Shown: positions 18,530 through 29,150 of the stretch, piece by piece
How positions within the stretch are numbered: position 1 is the first letter of the stretch
How the letters are laid out: every line of letters begins with the position of its first letter
DNA from: Actinomycetes bacterium
Lineage (GTDB): Bacteria > Actinomycetota > Acidimicrobiia > Acidimicrobiales > Acidimicrobiaceae
Length of the DNA stretch: 64,000 nt
Direction: 5' to 3'
Assembly: GCA_021841935.1 (NCBI GenBank)
Contig: JAKCDL010000010.1
Coordinates: 18,410 to 82,409 of the forward strand
The notes under the pieces: model-generated
Database searches by the model: none
Told to the model about the DNA's origin: nothing
Seen by the model: the letters and a program-made list of their open reading frames with translations, nothing else
Made by a program: the position numbers and the translations under genes

Positions 18530-19497
18530 TTGATGGCCGAGATGCGATGATATCAAAGAGTCTCGACCATCAGAATTAACGCTATTGAGCCTTACCTATG
18601 GTCGTCGCCTCTTCAACCTCAATCAACTTTCCTGAAGCGACGTCAAAGATGTATCCATAGACGGGAATCGATGACGGTATCAATGGGCTGTTTTTAATTC
18701 GAGTAACGTCTTCCTTCACCGAAGTTACTTGGTCAGCGATCGTTAGCCAATTGATGTACTTTCCGTCAGTGGCGCCAGGACCACTTCCAACGTCTTTGAA
18801 GCCCTCTTCAGTAAGTGCTGCTGTTTCGAGACTCGATTCAAGAAGGTTACCCATCAATTCACTGGTGAAGAACTCCATCCCACAGTTTGTGTGGTGGATG
18901 ACAAAGAACTCCTTCGTTCCCAGTAACTTGTATGAAATAACTAGGGAGCGAATGGCGTCGTCGCTTGCACGTCCGCCGGCATTTCGTATTACGTGAGCAT
19001 CACCTTCGCTAAGCCCAGCAAACTTTGCTGGATCGAGACGAGCGTCCATACAGGTTAAGACCGCAAAGCGACGTGATGGTGGCATGGCAAGATTTGCCCT
19101 ATCGCCAAAGCTGGCCGCATATGCGGCATTTGATGTAAGAACCTCATTTAGCACTGACATTATCTTCCTTTCGACACACTCGCAACTTTCAAGTGGAGAT
19201 ACTAATTCAATTTATGACTTAATTGATCGGATTTATCAAATATTCCTAAGTTCGGATCAATGCCTATGAGATGGTTGAAAATTGTTGTCTGGTAACCCTG
19301 CAAACTTCTGAGTTAGATAGCTCAGCTGTTTAGAAGAACATAATTTTTGGGTAGCCATCCCCACGATTACTTTCATTTCTCGATTACATTTGAGCATTTA
19401 AAAGAGCTTTGATCTAAGTAGCGGAACGTTTCGTATTTTCATCCTTAATGCCGTCGAAAGTGAACTCAGGAATACCGAGCGCCAGGCACACGTGTAG
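18530..19497. repeat. 968-bp near-identical direct repeat, copy 2 (contains carbonic anhydrase)
   Basis: Copy of 12030-12997 with two mismatches (19409 and 19467). The flanks differ completely from those of copy 1 on both sides, and no terminal inverted repeats of its own are visible. Confidence 0.9.
18582..19160 (-). CDS. Beta-carbonic anhydrase (copy 2)
   Basis: The protein of 192 residues is identical to the one at 12082-12660 and keeps the same zinc ligands, start and AAGGAAG ribosome site. The copied segment also brings about 340 bases upstream, so the promoter is duplicated too. Both copies should be expressed, doubling dosage. The absence of coding differences indicates a recent duplication or ongoing gene conversion. 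Confidence 0.9.
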   Translation of the reverse strand: MSVLNEVLTSNAAYAASFGDRANLAMPPSRRFAVLTCMDARLDPAKFAGLSEGDAHVIRNAGGRASDDAIRSLVISYKLLGTKEFFVIHHTNCGMEFFTSELMGNLLESSLETAALTEEGFKDVGSGPGATDGKYINWLTIADQVTSVKEDVTRIKNSPLIPSSIPVYGYIFDVASGKLIEVEEATTIGKAQ

Positions 19498-20285
19498 GCC
19501 TCTATACTCGGCCGCAGTCCGAGATGATAGCCTTCCCGCATCTCTCGACTTTCTCCCAAAGTCATCCCCGATCTTCATCGGAAACGATTCTCATGCATAG
19601 TGGAAGTTGTATCGTGATCTACATATTTTTGCTTTCATTGACGCAGGTCTATCATGTATTTGAAGACTCCTGCTCGGCCGTATTCTTCGGATCCATTTGA
19701 TAATAGTGTTCGAGTAACTGATGCTTCATAAAGAAGGATGCGCCGACTAAGTTGTTTGCCACGTAGCAGCAAGTACCTAGGCACCTAGATTCGCTCAAAA
19801 GCGACTCTCTTACGATAGCACTGCGCTTGCACCGTCCCTGGGGGCTTTTGTGCGCCGCATGACTTACGTAGTCGCTAGAAGTCAACGTTCTGGCTTTATG
19901 AAATCGCGTAGGAGGTGGTTGAGAAACCTTGGTTCAGGTTGGTTGAGACCTTTTCGATTGAAGTTTGAAGAGCTGGTCGGGAGAGAATTTCGAGTAACGA
20001 TGAAAACCTATTCGATCGAACGGAAAGATGCTATCATTACGTAGATCCTAGCTTTGTTGTCAGATCCGAATCCGCCAAGGGGAGCTTTCGCACAACATTC
20101 AAAAGGGGAGCAAGATCCCACACCTCAATAAGCGGAAAAAGAATGTTGAAGTTGAGTTGCATCATCAGGATAAGATTCACTCGAATTGCAATCTTTAGCT
20201 TCGGGGATTGCCTTTGCCACAGTGGAGCCTTCAAAAAGATGGGAATATTGGGTCTAAACCATATAGAAGGGGACAAAAGATTTAC
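19498..20285. other. Gene-poor region
   Basis: Short frames occur on both strands but none has a family signal or a ribosome site. I see no terminator for the DUF4407 gene that ends at 20286. Confidence 0.35.
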
Positions 20286-21635
20286 TTAGAGTTGGTGACC
20301 TCTGGAGAACTCTAGCCGTGTTGATGTCGCTAATATGGCGTCTGCCGCTGCTGTCCTGAGGTGAGCAAGAGCGGTTATAACGTCAGGATTGTCAGCCTTA
20401 GATAATTGTTGGAATATGATCTCCGACGATTCTAAGTGTGCGCGGGAGATGATTTCGATGGTTCTAATTAAATGGGCCAACTCCATTTCAGTAGCAAGAG
20501 CAGCGATGTGCGCCTCGGCTACCTCTTTGCTCTCTAGTGCCGCTCGCCTGCGTTCCTTCGACACAAGGACATCGACGATCGCTTCTTGTGTACTTGCATC
20601 AAGTGCGATTTCATAAACTCCAGCAGGAGTCGAAAGTTTCAGGAAGAGTGCCGTCAAATCTATTGAGAAGAAGAATAGAAAGAGAAATATCTCAAGGATC
20701 AAAACTTCGGGATGAACCCTCGCAACCTGTTGCAGGGCTTGCAAGCGAGCAGGGTAGTCACTACTAAATGCAGAGAGATACTGATTTATCTCAGTAGTCG
20801 TCTGATGATCAATGGCGATATATTTATTGCTAACGCTGCTACTAAGGGCATCGACTCTCTGTTGGAGTTGAGGAATTACGACATTATCCAGACGTAGCTT
20901 TCGTGAAAGATCGCTCCGATATATCGGCCCCTGTGAAATGTTGCCAGAACTACTCCCGCAGGAAAGTTTCGCAGCTACTCCGCTCTGCTCGTCAGAGAGG
21001 AGTGTTCCAAGACACTGTGACCTAACCTGCTCATTCGTGAGTTCCAACTTTGCGGCATCAAGGCCAGATGACCTATTTAGGGCAGCTTTCTCCCTCTCTG
21101 CGTTAGCTAGCATCGTCGAAACAGCCGCAGTCTTATCTGAATTCAATTGCGCTCGAATAGTACCTGAGTTGATCAACAAAACTATTGGATCAGAGATAAC
21201 TGCACTTAGGAGAAGGGTAAATACCACGCGGGAAAGAAGCGGAAGTATAGGCATCCCTCGCAGAGCCTTCAATCTGTTGCGACCGTCCTCACTGTTACCA
21301 TAATTTCGAACTATCTTCCCCGCGCTCGTTTGGGACTTGTGGAGCGTTGAAACGATATATCGATCTATCGACAAAACAACTAATCCAAAGAAAAGGCCGA
21401 TCAAGATCGACGCCAATATGCTACTTGACACGGTAGAGACCAGATACATCATCGAACCGGTAGCGAGGGTCGCCGGTATAAGGACCAAGGCACCTTGGGA
21501 CGCCAACCTTCGAGTTTCATATTCTCGCATCGAGCCACACCGCTCCAGGATGGCGGGATCTGCTCCCACCATCCATAAGAGCACAGATTGTAAACTAATT
21601 GCGAGCTGCTTGAATTTCGAATTCAAACTCTGCAC
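20286..21635 (-). CDS. DUF4407-type polytopic membrane protein
   Basis: The frame opens at ATG 21650, but GTG at 21635 has AAAGGAG five bases upstream and is the likely start (449 residues). The architecture is that of DUF4407 (PF14362): two adjacent helices at about 50-95 ending in LSIDRYIVSTL, a third at about 132-155 (SRVVFTLLLSAVISDPIVLLI), and a long polar, partly coiled-coil outer region with four Cys. A strongly hydrophobic helix (EIFLFLFFFSIDLTALFLKL) near 320 follows, and then a charged helical cytoplasmic tail. The family function is unknown. The gene is preceded by a small soluble helical protein in the same operon and divergent from an XRE-type regulator. Confidence 0.8.
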   Translation of the reverse strand: MQSLNSKFKQLAISLQSVLLWMVGADPAILERCGSMREYETRRLASQGALVLIPATLATGSMMYLVSTVSSSILASILIGLFFGLVVLSIDRYIVSTLHKSQTSAGKIVRNYGNSEDGRNRLKALRGMPILPLLSRVVFTLLLSAVISDPIVLLINSGTIRAQLNSDKTAAVSTMLANAEREKAALNRSSGLDAAKLELTNEQVRSQCLGTLLSDEQSGVAAKLSCGSSSGNISQGPIYRSDLSRKLRLDNVVIPQLQQRVDALSSSVSNKYIAIDHQTTTEINQYLSAFSSDYPARLQALQQVARVHPEVLILEIFLFLFFFSIDLTALFLKLSTPAGVYEIALDASTQEAIVDVLVSKERRRAALESKEVAEAHIAALATEMELAHLIRTIEIISRAHLESSEIIFQQLSKADNPDVITALAHLRTAAADAILATSTRLEFSRGHQL

Positions 21636-21670
21636 TTCTTCTCCTTTCATCTCACAACTGATATTGAGAC

Positions 21671-22246
21671 CTATCTCACAACTCGTCCGCTGAGACTCTT
21701 CACGAACCCGGACAACAACTTGTTCATCGTTTCAAATTGCATATCTAGCTGACAGTTGAGTTGCTCCTTGGCACGAATGTAAAGCTCTGGTCGCCCCTGG
21801 TGCAGTTCGATCTGATCGGCAGCGGGACCGTAGCTTTCCATGAACCGATTCCGCATTTCGGTAATCGTCGCATGGAGTTGAAAGACCTGCTCGGCAGCGA
21901 AGGATGCCAGCGAATTCTGAAGGGATATTCCTACTGAAGCAATTAGTGTGTCTGCCTGCTTTCTGGCAATCTCGAGTCGAGTTTCGGTATATATCTCCAT
22001 CATCGCAGCCCTGCGGGCTGCCTGCTCCTTCATACCTCGAACTGCCAGATCTTGACGGGCTCTCTCAACTTTAGAGGGAGGAAGTAGCCGAGAGAGAATT
22101 CCTCCACTTCTATCGAATGCAACACTGAGTTCCCTCTGGGAGGTCGTGTCGTCATCCCTGAGCGCCATCCCAATCGTCTTGCTAATTTCCCCTAAGTCAT
22201 TGACTGTAACGTCAGACTCAGTTCGAGAAAGTTGTTGATAATTCAT
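21671..22246 (-). CDS. Small soluble helical (coiled-coil) protein, partner of DUF4407 gene
   Basis: This 191-residue protein starts at ATG behind AGGGGGAT. It has no membrane segment or signal. From residue about 55 on it is almost entirely helical and rich in Ala, Glu, Arg and Gln (KVERARQDLAVRGMKEQAAR, FQLHATITEMRNRFMES), fitting a coiled coil. No family recognised. It is first in a two-gene unit with the DUF4407 membrane protein (35 bases between), so it may bind that protein's cytoplasmic tail, which is also helical. This partnership is inference from position only. Confidence 0.65.
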   Translation of the reverse strand: MNYQQLSRTESDVTVNDLGEISKTIGMALRDDDTTSQRELSVAFDRSGGILSRLLPPSKVERARQDLAVRGMKEQAARRAAMMEIYTETRLEIARKQADTLIASVGISLQNSLASFAAEQVFQLHATITEMRNRFMESYGPAADQIELHQGRPELYIRAKEQLNCQLDMQFETMNKLLSGFVKSLSGRVVR

Positions 22247-22429
22247 AGTATTATCCCCCTTATTTATCGGACAAAAGGCTGATTCATGCTTTTTTTCACT
22301 GCAATTATGCGAAATGAAGGAGTCAAATTAGATTCTTCCACTTGCTAAAAAGGCTCGTCATTGCCTTGGAGCTAGAAGCTACAGCCATGAATTTGATAAG
22401 TCAATCGATATTGTTCGATTACAAAGAAC

Positions 22430-22458
22430 TCCGGACATCTGCATAAAATGTGTCCGGA
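22430..22458. promoter_or_regulatory. Palindromic candidate operator in the divergent promoter
   Basis: TCCGGACA (22430-22437) and its exact complement TGTCCGGA (22451-22458) are separated by 13 bases. Between the arms lies TAAAAT (22444-22449), a possible -10 box for the rightward XRE gene, with TTACAA (22419-22424) as a poor -35. Binding of the regulator here would repress its own gene and could affect the leftward pair. Confidence 0.5.
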
Positions 22459-22469
22459 TTAAAAGGGAA

Positions 22470-23939
22470 TTGAATTCAACGAAGCCATCGCGACTAATTG
22501 GCAGTGATAACTTCTTAGCTATGTGGAAGAGTTCAGGTGATCTATTACGTATGTGGAGGACGCAAGTGGCGAAGCTATCGCTTCGTGACCTCGCAGCCAA
22601 GACCTACCTTAGCAAGACAACTCTATCTGATTGGGAGAACAATAAGGTCGACCCTGATCTAGAGATTTTGGAGCAGGTCTTCGAATCAGGTGGAACGCTT
22701 GAAGACCTTTACCTGGCTACTAATAAGTTGCTTCCGCCTCGATGGGAGTGGGCACATAATTATCAGAACAGCAATGGTACCAAGGTTGGGGGTCCGGTTT
22801 GGGTTCTACTTAGGCCCGGTCCAGATTCTCCAAATAGAGTTAGGGCCAAAATCAGATGGGGGCTATTCGGAGTCGTAGTAGATGAACAATGCAATGAAGA
22901 CGGAATCTTTATTACATGTCGGGTAAGCACCCCTCATCCAGCCGCATTTGTCTATTTCTACGATGGTCCGGGGTGGGCGAATTTTGGAAGAGGAAGGCTT
23001 CCTAATCGAGAACTTGGTGTTGTAGCACACCCTGAATTGAGAATAATCGATGCCGTTGAAGTATCTGAATCGGTCAGGCGTCTCGTGAAGGAAGGGCTTC
23101 GTTATATGGGTCGATCCTTTGTTGGCATGATGATTTACGGGGATCCGAAGGAAAATAGAGAGGTCGCCCTCACCAAAGGACTACTCAAAGTAGATAATCA
23201 CACGACAACAGCCCACAGAGTTACAAACCATCAGGCGGAGAGAAAGATAGAGCAGTGGCACCAATTTGATCATAACGAATACCTTCAGCTACGACAGAGT
23301 TTGAGGCTATCTAGGGAGGCCGTGGTAAGAATTATTAACGCTGAAGGTGTCAAACTATCAAAGGCTGATCACCATATCTATCCAAATCAAATGGTCGCGC
23401 AGGTAATCACAATCGACCAACTTAAGTACTTTGAAGAGACAGGGAGAACGACTGTATCTAACCTGTCGTCAAGACTTGACATGGTCTATCGTCTCGATGG
23501 ATTTAGTTGTCGAGAGGAAGTGAGTCCGACATCTATTACAAGCGATTTTGGAAAACAGAGAGCAAAGATAGAGTTCCCGATTCATTATGTGGGACCCGTA
23601 GTAGTGACTGCAATGGCACCAACAGATGACGAAGTCGAAGGCGAGATAACCCTCTACTGGGGACCTTGGAAGACATCGATAATTGTTCAAAGTGGAATTG
23701 GGGTAACTTGTCGCAAGGATAAGCCAGGTGCAGGAGCTCCCTTAGAGGTCGAGTATCCATTGAATTGGATTGTACGTGCATCAATTGGCTATAGCCCCGA
23801 CGCTGTTTCTATTAATAACGATATTTGGGATCCCAGAGATATTGAAGCTGGTGCATCCATAATCGAGAGATACATACCACTCTTTACAAGCCTTTGGCGT
23901 GGAAGTAAAGAAGAGGGGAGCCGACTTCCTTGGAGATGA
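22470..23939 (+). CDS. XRE-type HTH protein with long unassigned C-terminal region
   Basis: This 489-residue protein starts at TTG (22470) close behind AAGGG; an ATG at 22521 is an alternative. Residues about 24-80 are a Cro/C1-type helix-turn-helix (SLRDLAAKTYLSKTTLSDWENNKV). The next 400 residues contain two similar-looking beta-rich parts. Around residues 95-250 are PVWVLLRPGP and AKIRWGLFGVVVDEQ...FITCRVSTPHPAAFVYFYDGPGW; around 375-470 are EFPIHYVGPVVVTA and ITLYWGPWKTSIIVQ. In between sits a second helical segment (YLQLRQSLRLSREAVVRII) that could be another HTH. The C-terminus is not assigned to a family. It is divergent from the DUF4407 operon and probably regulates it in response to a ligand. 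Confidence 0.65.
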   Translation: MNSTKPSRLIGSDNFLAMWKSSGDLLRMWRTQVAKLSLRDLAAKTYLSKTTLSDWENNKVDPDLEILEQVFESGGTLEDLYLATNKLLPPRWEWAHNYQNSNGTKVGGPVWVLLRPGPDSPNRVRAKIRWGLFGVVVDEQCNEDGIFITCRVSTPHPAAFVYFYDGPGWANFGRGRLPNRELGVVAHPELRIIDAVEVSESVRRLVKEGLRYMGRSFVGMMIYGDPKENREVALTKGLLKVDNHTTTAHRVTNHQAERKIEQWHQFDHNEYLQLRQSLRLSREAVVRIINAEGVKLSKADHHIYPNQMVAQVITIDQLKYFEETGRTTVSNLSSRLDMVYRLDGFSCREEVSPTSITSDFGKQRAKIEFPIHYVGPVVVTAMAPTDDEVEGEITLYWGPWKTSIIVQSGIGVTCRKDKPGAGAPLEVEYPLNWIVRASIGYSPDAVSINNDIWDPRDIEAGASIIERYIPLFTSLWRGSKEEGSRLPWR

Positions 23940-24249
23940 AATTGGAATACTGCATCGATCTTGCCCACTGTACGACGAGAGTTGTCTTGGTACCCCTACA
24001 AGGTAGATTATCCCGCCATCATTGCTTCATAACTTCTGGTCGGCTAGTGGCAATTTGTTCGTGCACCGATCGAAGACTACCGTAAACTCCAATGGATTTG
24101 CCGTCGAAGGGCATAAATCGATGAGCAATTAGTTTCATATCCAAAATTACTTGTGATTTTTAAAATGGCGAATTAATTCGGCACTTTCGCCAGATCCGCA
24201 CTGCGCTGGTAGACGTTTTTTCTCTCGCCGATTTTGAAAGCCTTTTGAG

Positions 24250-24715
24250 ACCTTTGAGTTTGTCAGCTAAAAATGGACACAATGGCTATTTGGCGCTAGC
24301 GGATTCAAACGCGTGTAGTCCATAACCGACTTACAGAGATGTTGCCGATCTGTAAGTACCGCCGTTTAAGGTTATAAAAGTCCATATCGACCCTAATCCA
24401 AGCCTTCAATTTCGATATATCTTCAAATACATAGCGGTAGAAGTACTCATGATCAAAGTTGTCGACCAGAACGACTTTGGCGGTTGCGTGATCGTAGCAA
24501 GATCTGGTTTTACCCATTGATCTTTGTATCCCGTTAGCTTCACACAAGTTCCACGACTCAGACAATCGTTCAATTGGCTTGTACCCTATTATATGAAAAA
24601 TGCACCTTTGCTCGGCTTCAGGGGTGAGCGCAACGGTCGAGAGGAATTCACTGGTGCATAATTCAACCAGAGGAGTATCGTTGACCACACATTTGAACAT
24701 TGAGCTCAAGAGCGC
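24250..24715 (-). mobile_element. ISx (IS3 family) 3' fragment
   Basis: The minus strand encodes the C-terminal part of an IS3-family OrfB: SESWNLCEANGIQRSMGKTR, SCYDHATAK, then FYNLKRRYLQIGNIS. It matches the copies at 45.1 and 59.5 kb. A degraded right end (TTTGAG...AATGGACACA) lies at about 24256. The N-terminal catalytic part and OrfA are missing, so it is inactive. Confidence 0.75.
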
Positions 24716-24854
24716 TTGGCAGGCGCCTTCGGAGTAGAGGCTGGAGTCTTAGAGCTATCGCGAAACAGGTTGGTTGTGGCCACTTCGGGATTGACGTCGT
24801 GTTGAATGGTAAATCCTAAGAGGTGCGGCCGATCGAGTTGATTTAACGACATGA

Positions 24855-25800
24855 TGCACCTACCATCTCTGAACCCTAGGAGATCTCCCGTCGGCTCAGC
24901 CGCGGCGACTCACTCTAGTGCCATTGTCCTTCAACTCGGATGTGCTCCCTGCAGAAATAACACGAGAGGTGGGTAAGGGTGGGTTAGGACGGCTTATCGA
25001 ATATGGCAAGCACACTGCCGCGCTCGTGAGCGTGCCAAGCGCCCCAAGAGGAAGAAGCTAAGCTATGTGTCGCTGGCGAAGCGAGTCACGAGTGATCTCG
25101 AGAAGCTCTTCTCGCCCGAGGAGATCTCCCGTTAGCCAAAGAGAGCTCGGGGAGAAGGAGCCGCGAATGAACCTTTGCCACGAGACCATCTATGAGTTCC
25201 TCTACGTACAGGAGAAAGGTTAGCTGAGCAGGGAACTCGCCCGCTGTATACGTTATGGCCACACCATCCGTCAAGCACAGGGATCGCGCAAGAAGTCAGG
25301 CCCTATTGCCAAAACCTCCGATCGACCACCAGAAGTGAAAGACCGTGCTATACCAGGGCATTTATGAGGGTGATTTGACCATCGTTGCTCGTGGCGCAAG
25401 GGCCACCGGCACGCTTCTCGAGCGCACTAACCGCTTTGTCATGCTCCTCCATCTCTCATACGGTCACGGCGCAAAAGAGGTCGAAACAGCAATTGGGGGA
25501 GAGATCAGGACGCTTCTAAAGTCACTCACCAAGACCATCCCTAACGTCCAGGTAAGCGAACTTCCTCAACACGTGGGAGTTCACCGTCGCGACCGGCGTG
25601 TGCACTTGTACTTACTCGATACCTACTCCCCATGGCAGCTAGGATCGAACGAGAACACCATTGGACTCCTTCGTCAATACATAACAATACCTATTAGGAG
25701 GGGCACTGACCTCTCCACGTACTGCCGAGCCGATCTAAAACGCATCCAAGACAACTTGAACGATCGTCCGAAAATAGACCCTAGGATTTCTCAAACGAGT
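24855..25800 (+). pseudogene. IS30-family transposase remnant
   Basis: Joining frames gives an IS30-type transposase. The N-terminal part has an HTH region (SAIVLQLGCAP) and RAKRPKRKKLSYVSLAKRV...LEKLFSPEEIS. The DDE region has EGDLTIVARGARATGTLLERTNRFVML, then THSPW-like TYSPWQLGSNENTIGLLRQY. Frameshifts before 25345 and loss of the conserved strand carrying the second Asp (expected LTWDQG) show that it is dead. The 199-codon open part at 25345-25944 should not be read as a functional gene. Confidence 0.8.
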
Positions 25801-27028
25801 GGAGAAACTTGCCTAGCTCGTTGCGCTGACGACTTGAAGGGGCCCACAGAAACTAAAGTCCAACCGCTACACCAGAAGCACATTCTGACGAAAATCAATC
25901 GACTGCACGCGGTGTTTGAAGTACTACAGCCTATTTACACGTAGCGAAGAATTTGATGGGGTAGTAATGATTGAGTAATATCCACCAAGAGCCTCACGAT
26001 AGTGGATCAAGCAAGACGGAGATCGAAAAGTCAGCAAATCGTCTGCGCAAAACTGAAGCAACTAGTCCATCGAATAAAAAACGAGGAGTCCGCGCAAAGG
26101 TTATCCAGTATCTCGTTCGTAATTTCGCGGTTTCGTTGCATGCTTAGCTACGTCATCCGCCATTTATCCCTCCACTACTATGAGAAGGAGCTACCGCAGA
26201 CGTTAGCCCTGCGATTGGAATTTCAGTTGGAGTAGTCGCCTTGGCCTTCGACGCTAGGGGCATTCGCAAATTGCGGGCGATCTGGTATCGTTACAAGTGT
26301 CAGATGACGACGATCTACCTAATGGATATGGCGCTAGTCTCATACCTAGTAATAGTTGACGTGACCCCCTTCTTCACAAAGTAGCGTGATCCTTTAGAGA
26401 AAAAATTCTCAAATTGCTATGTTCGTTCTTTAGACCACGGTACCGGAATTTTTCGCCTCATTTTTGTTGTTCCAAACACCTACGTTTATGAGAATATTCA
26501 CTAGGTGGATTTACTCCTCGAATGCGAAACAAGCTCTAAATTATTTACGCTACCTTCAACTTAGCTGACTGAATGATCTATTTCGTTGGAGCACAGCCGA
26601 TCGAACTTTGCCTTCTTCAAAAGTGCTATTAGATCCACTCGAATATCCTTGATTTTGCCTCCTCTCTGGTATCGGAGGTCTTTAAATAGATCGTCTAAAA
26701 CTTGGTCTCATCAGACTAATTACGTAAACGTAAGTAACTTTTATTTACCTCTTTGTCGGACTCAGCCGACGTCCGGCTCTTTTTATTAGCTACAAAAAAT
26801 TAATAAATTATTGATAATACTCCTTGAGACACCTCGATACAGAGCCACTCTTAGGAGGGACCAGTTACCAAGTTCAACAATCTTGGCTAAATTCAGGCTC
26901 GAACCAAAGAGTTAGGCAACTCAATCAATGCTACCTTTTGTGTATTGAACTGGCTTCTCTGCCATTTTTCTGGGATCAGGATAGAGTCGTGTCGAGTATC
27001 CTGAGAAGGTTCAGATCTTCTAACTTTG
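25801..27028. other. Gene-poor region with an IS3 fragment
   Basis: A minus-strand stretch at 26590-26700 encodes FKTSDTREEAKSRIFEWI, matching the C-terminal part of an IS3-family OrfB also seen near 41.6 kb. The remainder shows no recognisable gene; 26340-26560 and 26780-26830 are AT-rich. Confidence 0.45.
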
Positions 27029-28135
27029 CTAAGGTACAACCGAGAGAGCATCAACGATAACCGCATTCCACTGTCTAGCCACTTGCTCCTTACCATAAAA
27101 CTGATCCAACCACTCCGACTGCTTCGCTAGTCGATCTTGAGTGCAAGCTGGATCTTCAACGGTTTCGAGAACCTCTTGAACTTTATGAGCAAAATTGTTC
27201 AGATCGCACTCGATCATGCCAGAAGTTAGTGTCAAACCTTCGAATGCAAGTTTGGTTCCTACTACCTGCTTACCGTGCGCGAAGTAGTGCAGTACCTTTG
27301 TCTTCACCCCTGCACCCGATGCAAGGGGAGCTATACAAAGATCTGACGCCCCTATCACGGAGTCCACGTCAGCGACGAAACCGAGACCTTTGACTTTCGC
27401 ACCCGCACCACCTTCCCTTTGGAATTGCTCGCTACCTTCTCCGCACAAAAGGATGGATACAGATTCAGGAAGATTTGGTGCGAGATTTTCAACGATCCAT
27501 TTGACCGCGGCAAGATTTTGCTTACCAGAAATTGCACCCACGAAACATACTATTTTGTCATCAATTGGAGAGTTTGTCTTTGCCAATACTTCCTCCTTAG
27601 TTGACGCGGGTGGCTTTGCAGTCCAAGCGATTGAATGGTTTACTACTCGCACCTTCTTATTCAAACGTGGGAACAATCTCACCCACTCCCTAGCCTCTTG
27701 GTCACTTATCGCCACAAAAAAACTTGCGCAAGATGCTGCGGTCGCTTCTATGAGGTACCAGATTGCATAGCGAATGCGATTTTGTAGAGTTCGAGGCAAT
27801 CTTGAAAGGTGCAGAGTTTGACATTCTCCCAATTCAATTATCAGGGGAATCTTAGATGTTGATAATTTCAGCAAAAGGACAATAAACGGTGTCTGGCATA
27901 TAATCGCACCGTACGATGCGTAATTTCGCCTCAACCATAGAGCAAGCCCCAAGGTTTTCAAGGGCTCAGCCCAAGGCTTACTACTGATATATTTGCAATC
28001 AAAGTCGTAGTTCATTGCTTCAAGTGCAGATCTAGTGGAGATATTTCGAACTTTCGATCCATGCATTTGATCATTTTCGAAAAGTGAACTTAGAACGAGT
28101 AGACGACTAGAGCCAAATTTGGAAGAATTGAACAT
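27029..28135 (-). CDS. Glycosyltransferase, GT4-like (GT-B fold)
   Basis: This 368-residue protein starts at ATG behind GGTGAAGAG. The N-terminal half has the acceptor-side fold (RLLVLSSLFENDQMHGSKVR). The C-terminal half carries the nucleotide-sugar domain: IVCFVGAISGKQN, SILLCGEG, GFVADVDSVIGASDLCIAPLASGAGVKTKVLHYFAHGKQVVGT, the last being the usual sugar-donor loop of GT4 enzymes. It probably acts at the inner face of the membrane on a lipid-linked glycan. It is on the same strand as the GT-C protein and flippase, separated by an IS remnant. Donor and acceptor are unknown. Confidence 0.75.
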   Translation of the reverse strand: MFNSSKFGSSRLLVLSSLFENDQMHGSKVRNISTRSALEAMNYDFDCKYISSKPWAEPLKTLGLALWLRRNYASYGAIICQTPFIVLLLKLSTSKIPLIIELGECQTLHLSRLPRTLQNRIRYAIWYLIEATAASCASFFVAISDQEAREWVRLFPRLNKKVRVVNHSIAWTAKPPASTKEEVLAKTNSPIDDKIVCFVGAISGKQNLAAVKWIVENLAPNLPESVSILLCGEGSEQFQREGGAGAKVKGLGFVADVDSVIGASDLCIAPLASGAGVKTKVLHYFAHGKQVVGTKLAFEGLTLTSGMIECDLNNFAHKVQEVLETVEDPACTQDRLAKQSEWLDQFYGKEQVARQWNAVIVDALSVVP

Positions 28136-28289
28136 TACTCTTCACCGTTTCCATGTTTGGGCAAGCGAAGAAGTGTTGAATTTTCAGACTCTATATCAAT
28201 TGCTTTCACGCCCACCTCAATGTTTAATGTAAGTTAGTTGCAGTTAAAAATCTAATCCTAACCCGCTCACCATCGGACCCTAAAGTGAC

Positions 28290-28690
28290 ATGGTCAAACA
28301 TAACTTCGACAGGGGAAGAACCAACATGGTCCTCGCCTCAAACATAAATTGTCTGCGGCTTATCAAGAAGGAATTTTCACGGACTGTGTATGCCATTCAT
28401 TGCGAGCATTCGCGCCGAGTGTTTGGATCCGTAAATGACCGCCGTTTTAGAACGAGTCTTACATAAGTAACATTCAGACTGCCACTACCAATCATCGGCA
28501 AAGATATCCAAAGTGCGACATTCCGTAGCGAAAGAGGGAGATAATTTATCGATTGCCCTTTCGATTGAACTCTTTGAAGCTTGAGGGAAGCAAAGATCGA
28601 TGAGAAATACCGGATCTTGCAACGACCATGCAACCGCTGAATCGATTTGTTCGACAAAGTTGCTTGCGGTAACTCTACCGAAAAGCATTC
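28290..28690 (+). mobile_element. Heavily decayed ISx (IS3 family) fragment
   Basis: The plus strand aligns by eye with the OrfB region of ISx at 59.35-59.70 kb (shared GGGAAGAA, CAACATGGTC, ACTCTGTGT-like and GCAACGACCATGCAACCGCTGA). Many indels. It lies between the GT4 and GT-C genes; 28691-29150 holds nothing recognisable. Confidence 0.6.
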
Positions 28691-29150
28691 ACATCTACGT
28701 CCGAGCTAAGGATTGGAATTAGGCCATAAACAAACTTTTACAACGGAATTCATTGCTACTCAGGGATCGGCAACTTCTCACTGATTGCTTATGAAGCGGG
28801 CTAGAAGTTGCTTTTATAATTTGGTTTTACTACAAAAGCAAAGGACAAAGCTGAACTTGGCTCTTATGGAGCCTCGCTGTCTTTGCAAAGAACATGAACC
28901 ACTTTTAGATCGACTTGGGCGACTAGTAAGCTTTGGGCACGAGCATTGATTGACAACATTGTGGTTTGGATCAAAAAATTTAGAACCACCTTTAGCTAAT
29001 CTCTATAGCTCACACTTGCGTCTTTCAATTCGCGCAGCGACCAAGTTATTGAATGGTCAAATTGCCATGATGTTATCTAAATGAGCCAAAGCTCTTTGAA
29101 AGTTAGCTAACACTTTTGTACTACGATCGGACGCGGTTCGAGTTCGTTCA

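Noticed and set aside
12030..19497. Carbonic anhydrase repeat as an assembly artefact
   Set aside because: Two point differences and entirely different flanks at both ends argue for two real copies, though long reads would settle it.
25345..25944. 199-codon frame that could be annotated as an intact protein
   Set aside because: It is the C-terminal part of an IS30 transposase whose N-terminus lies in other frames; the catalytic middle is damaged.
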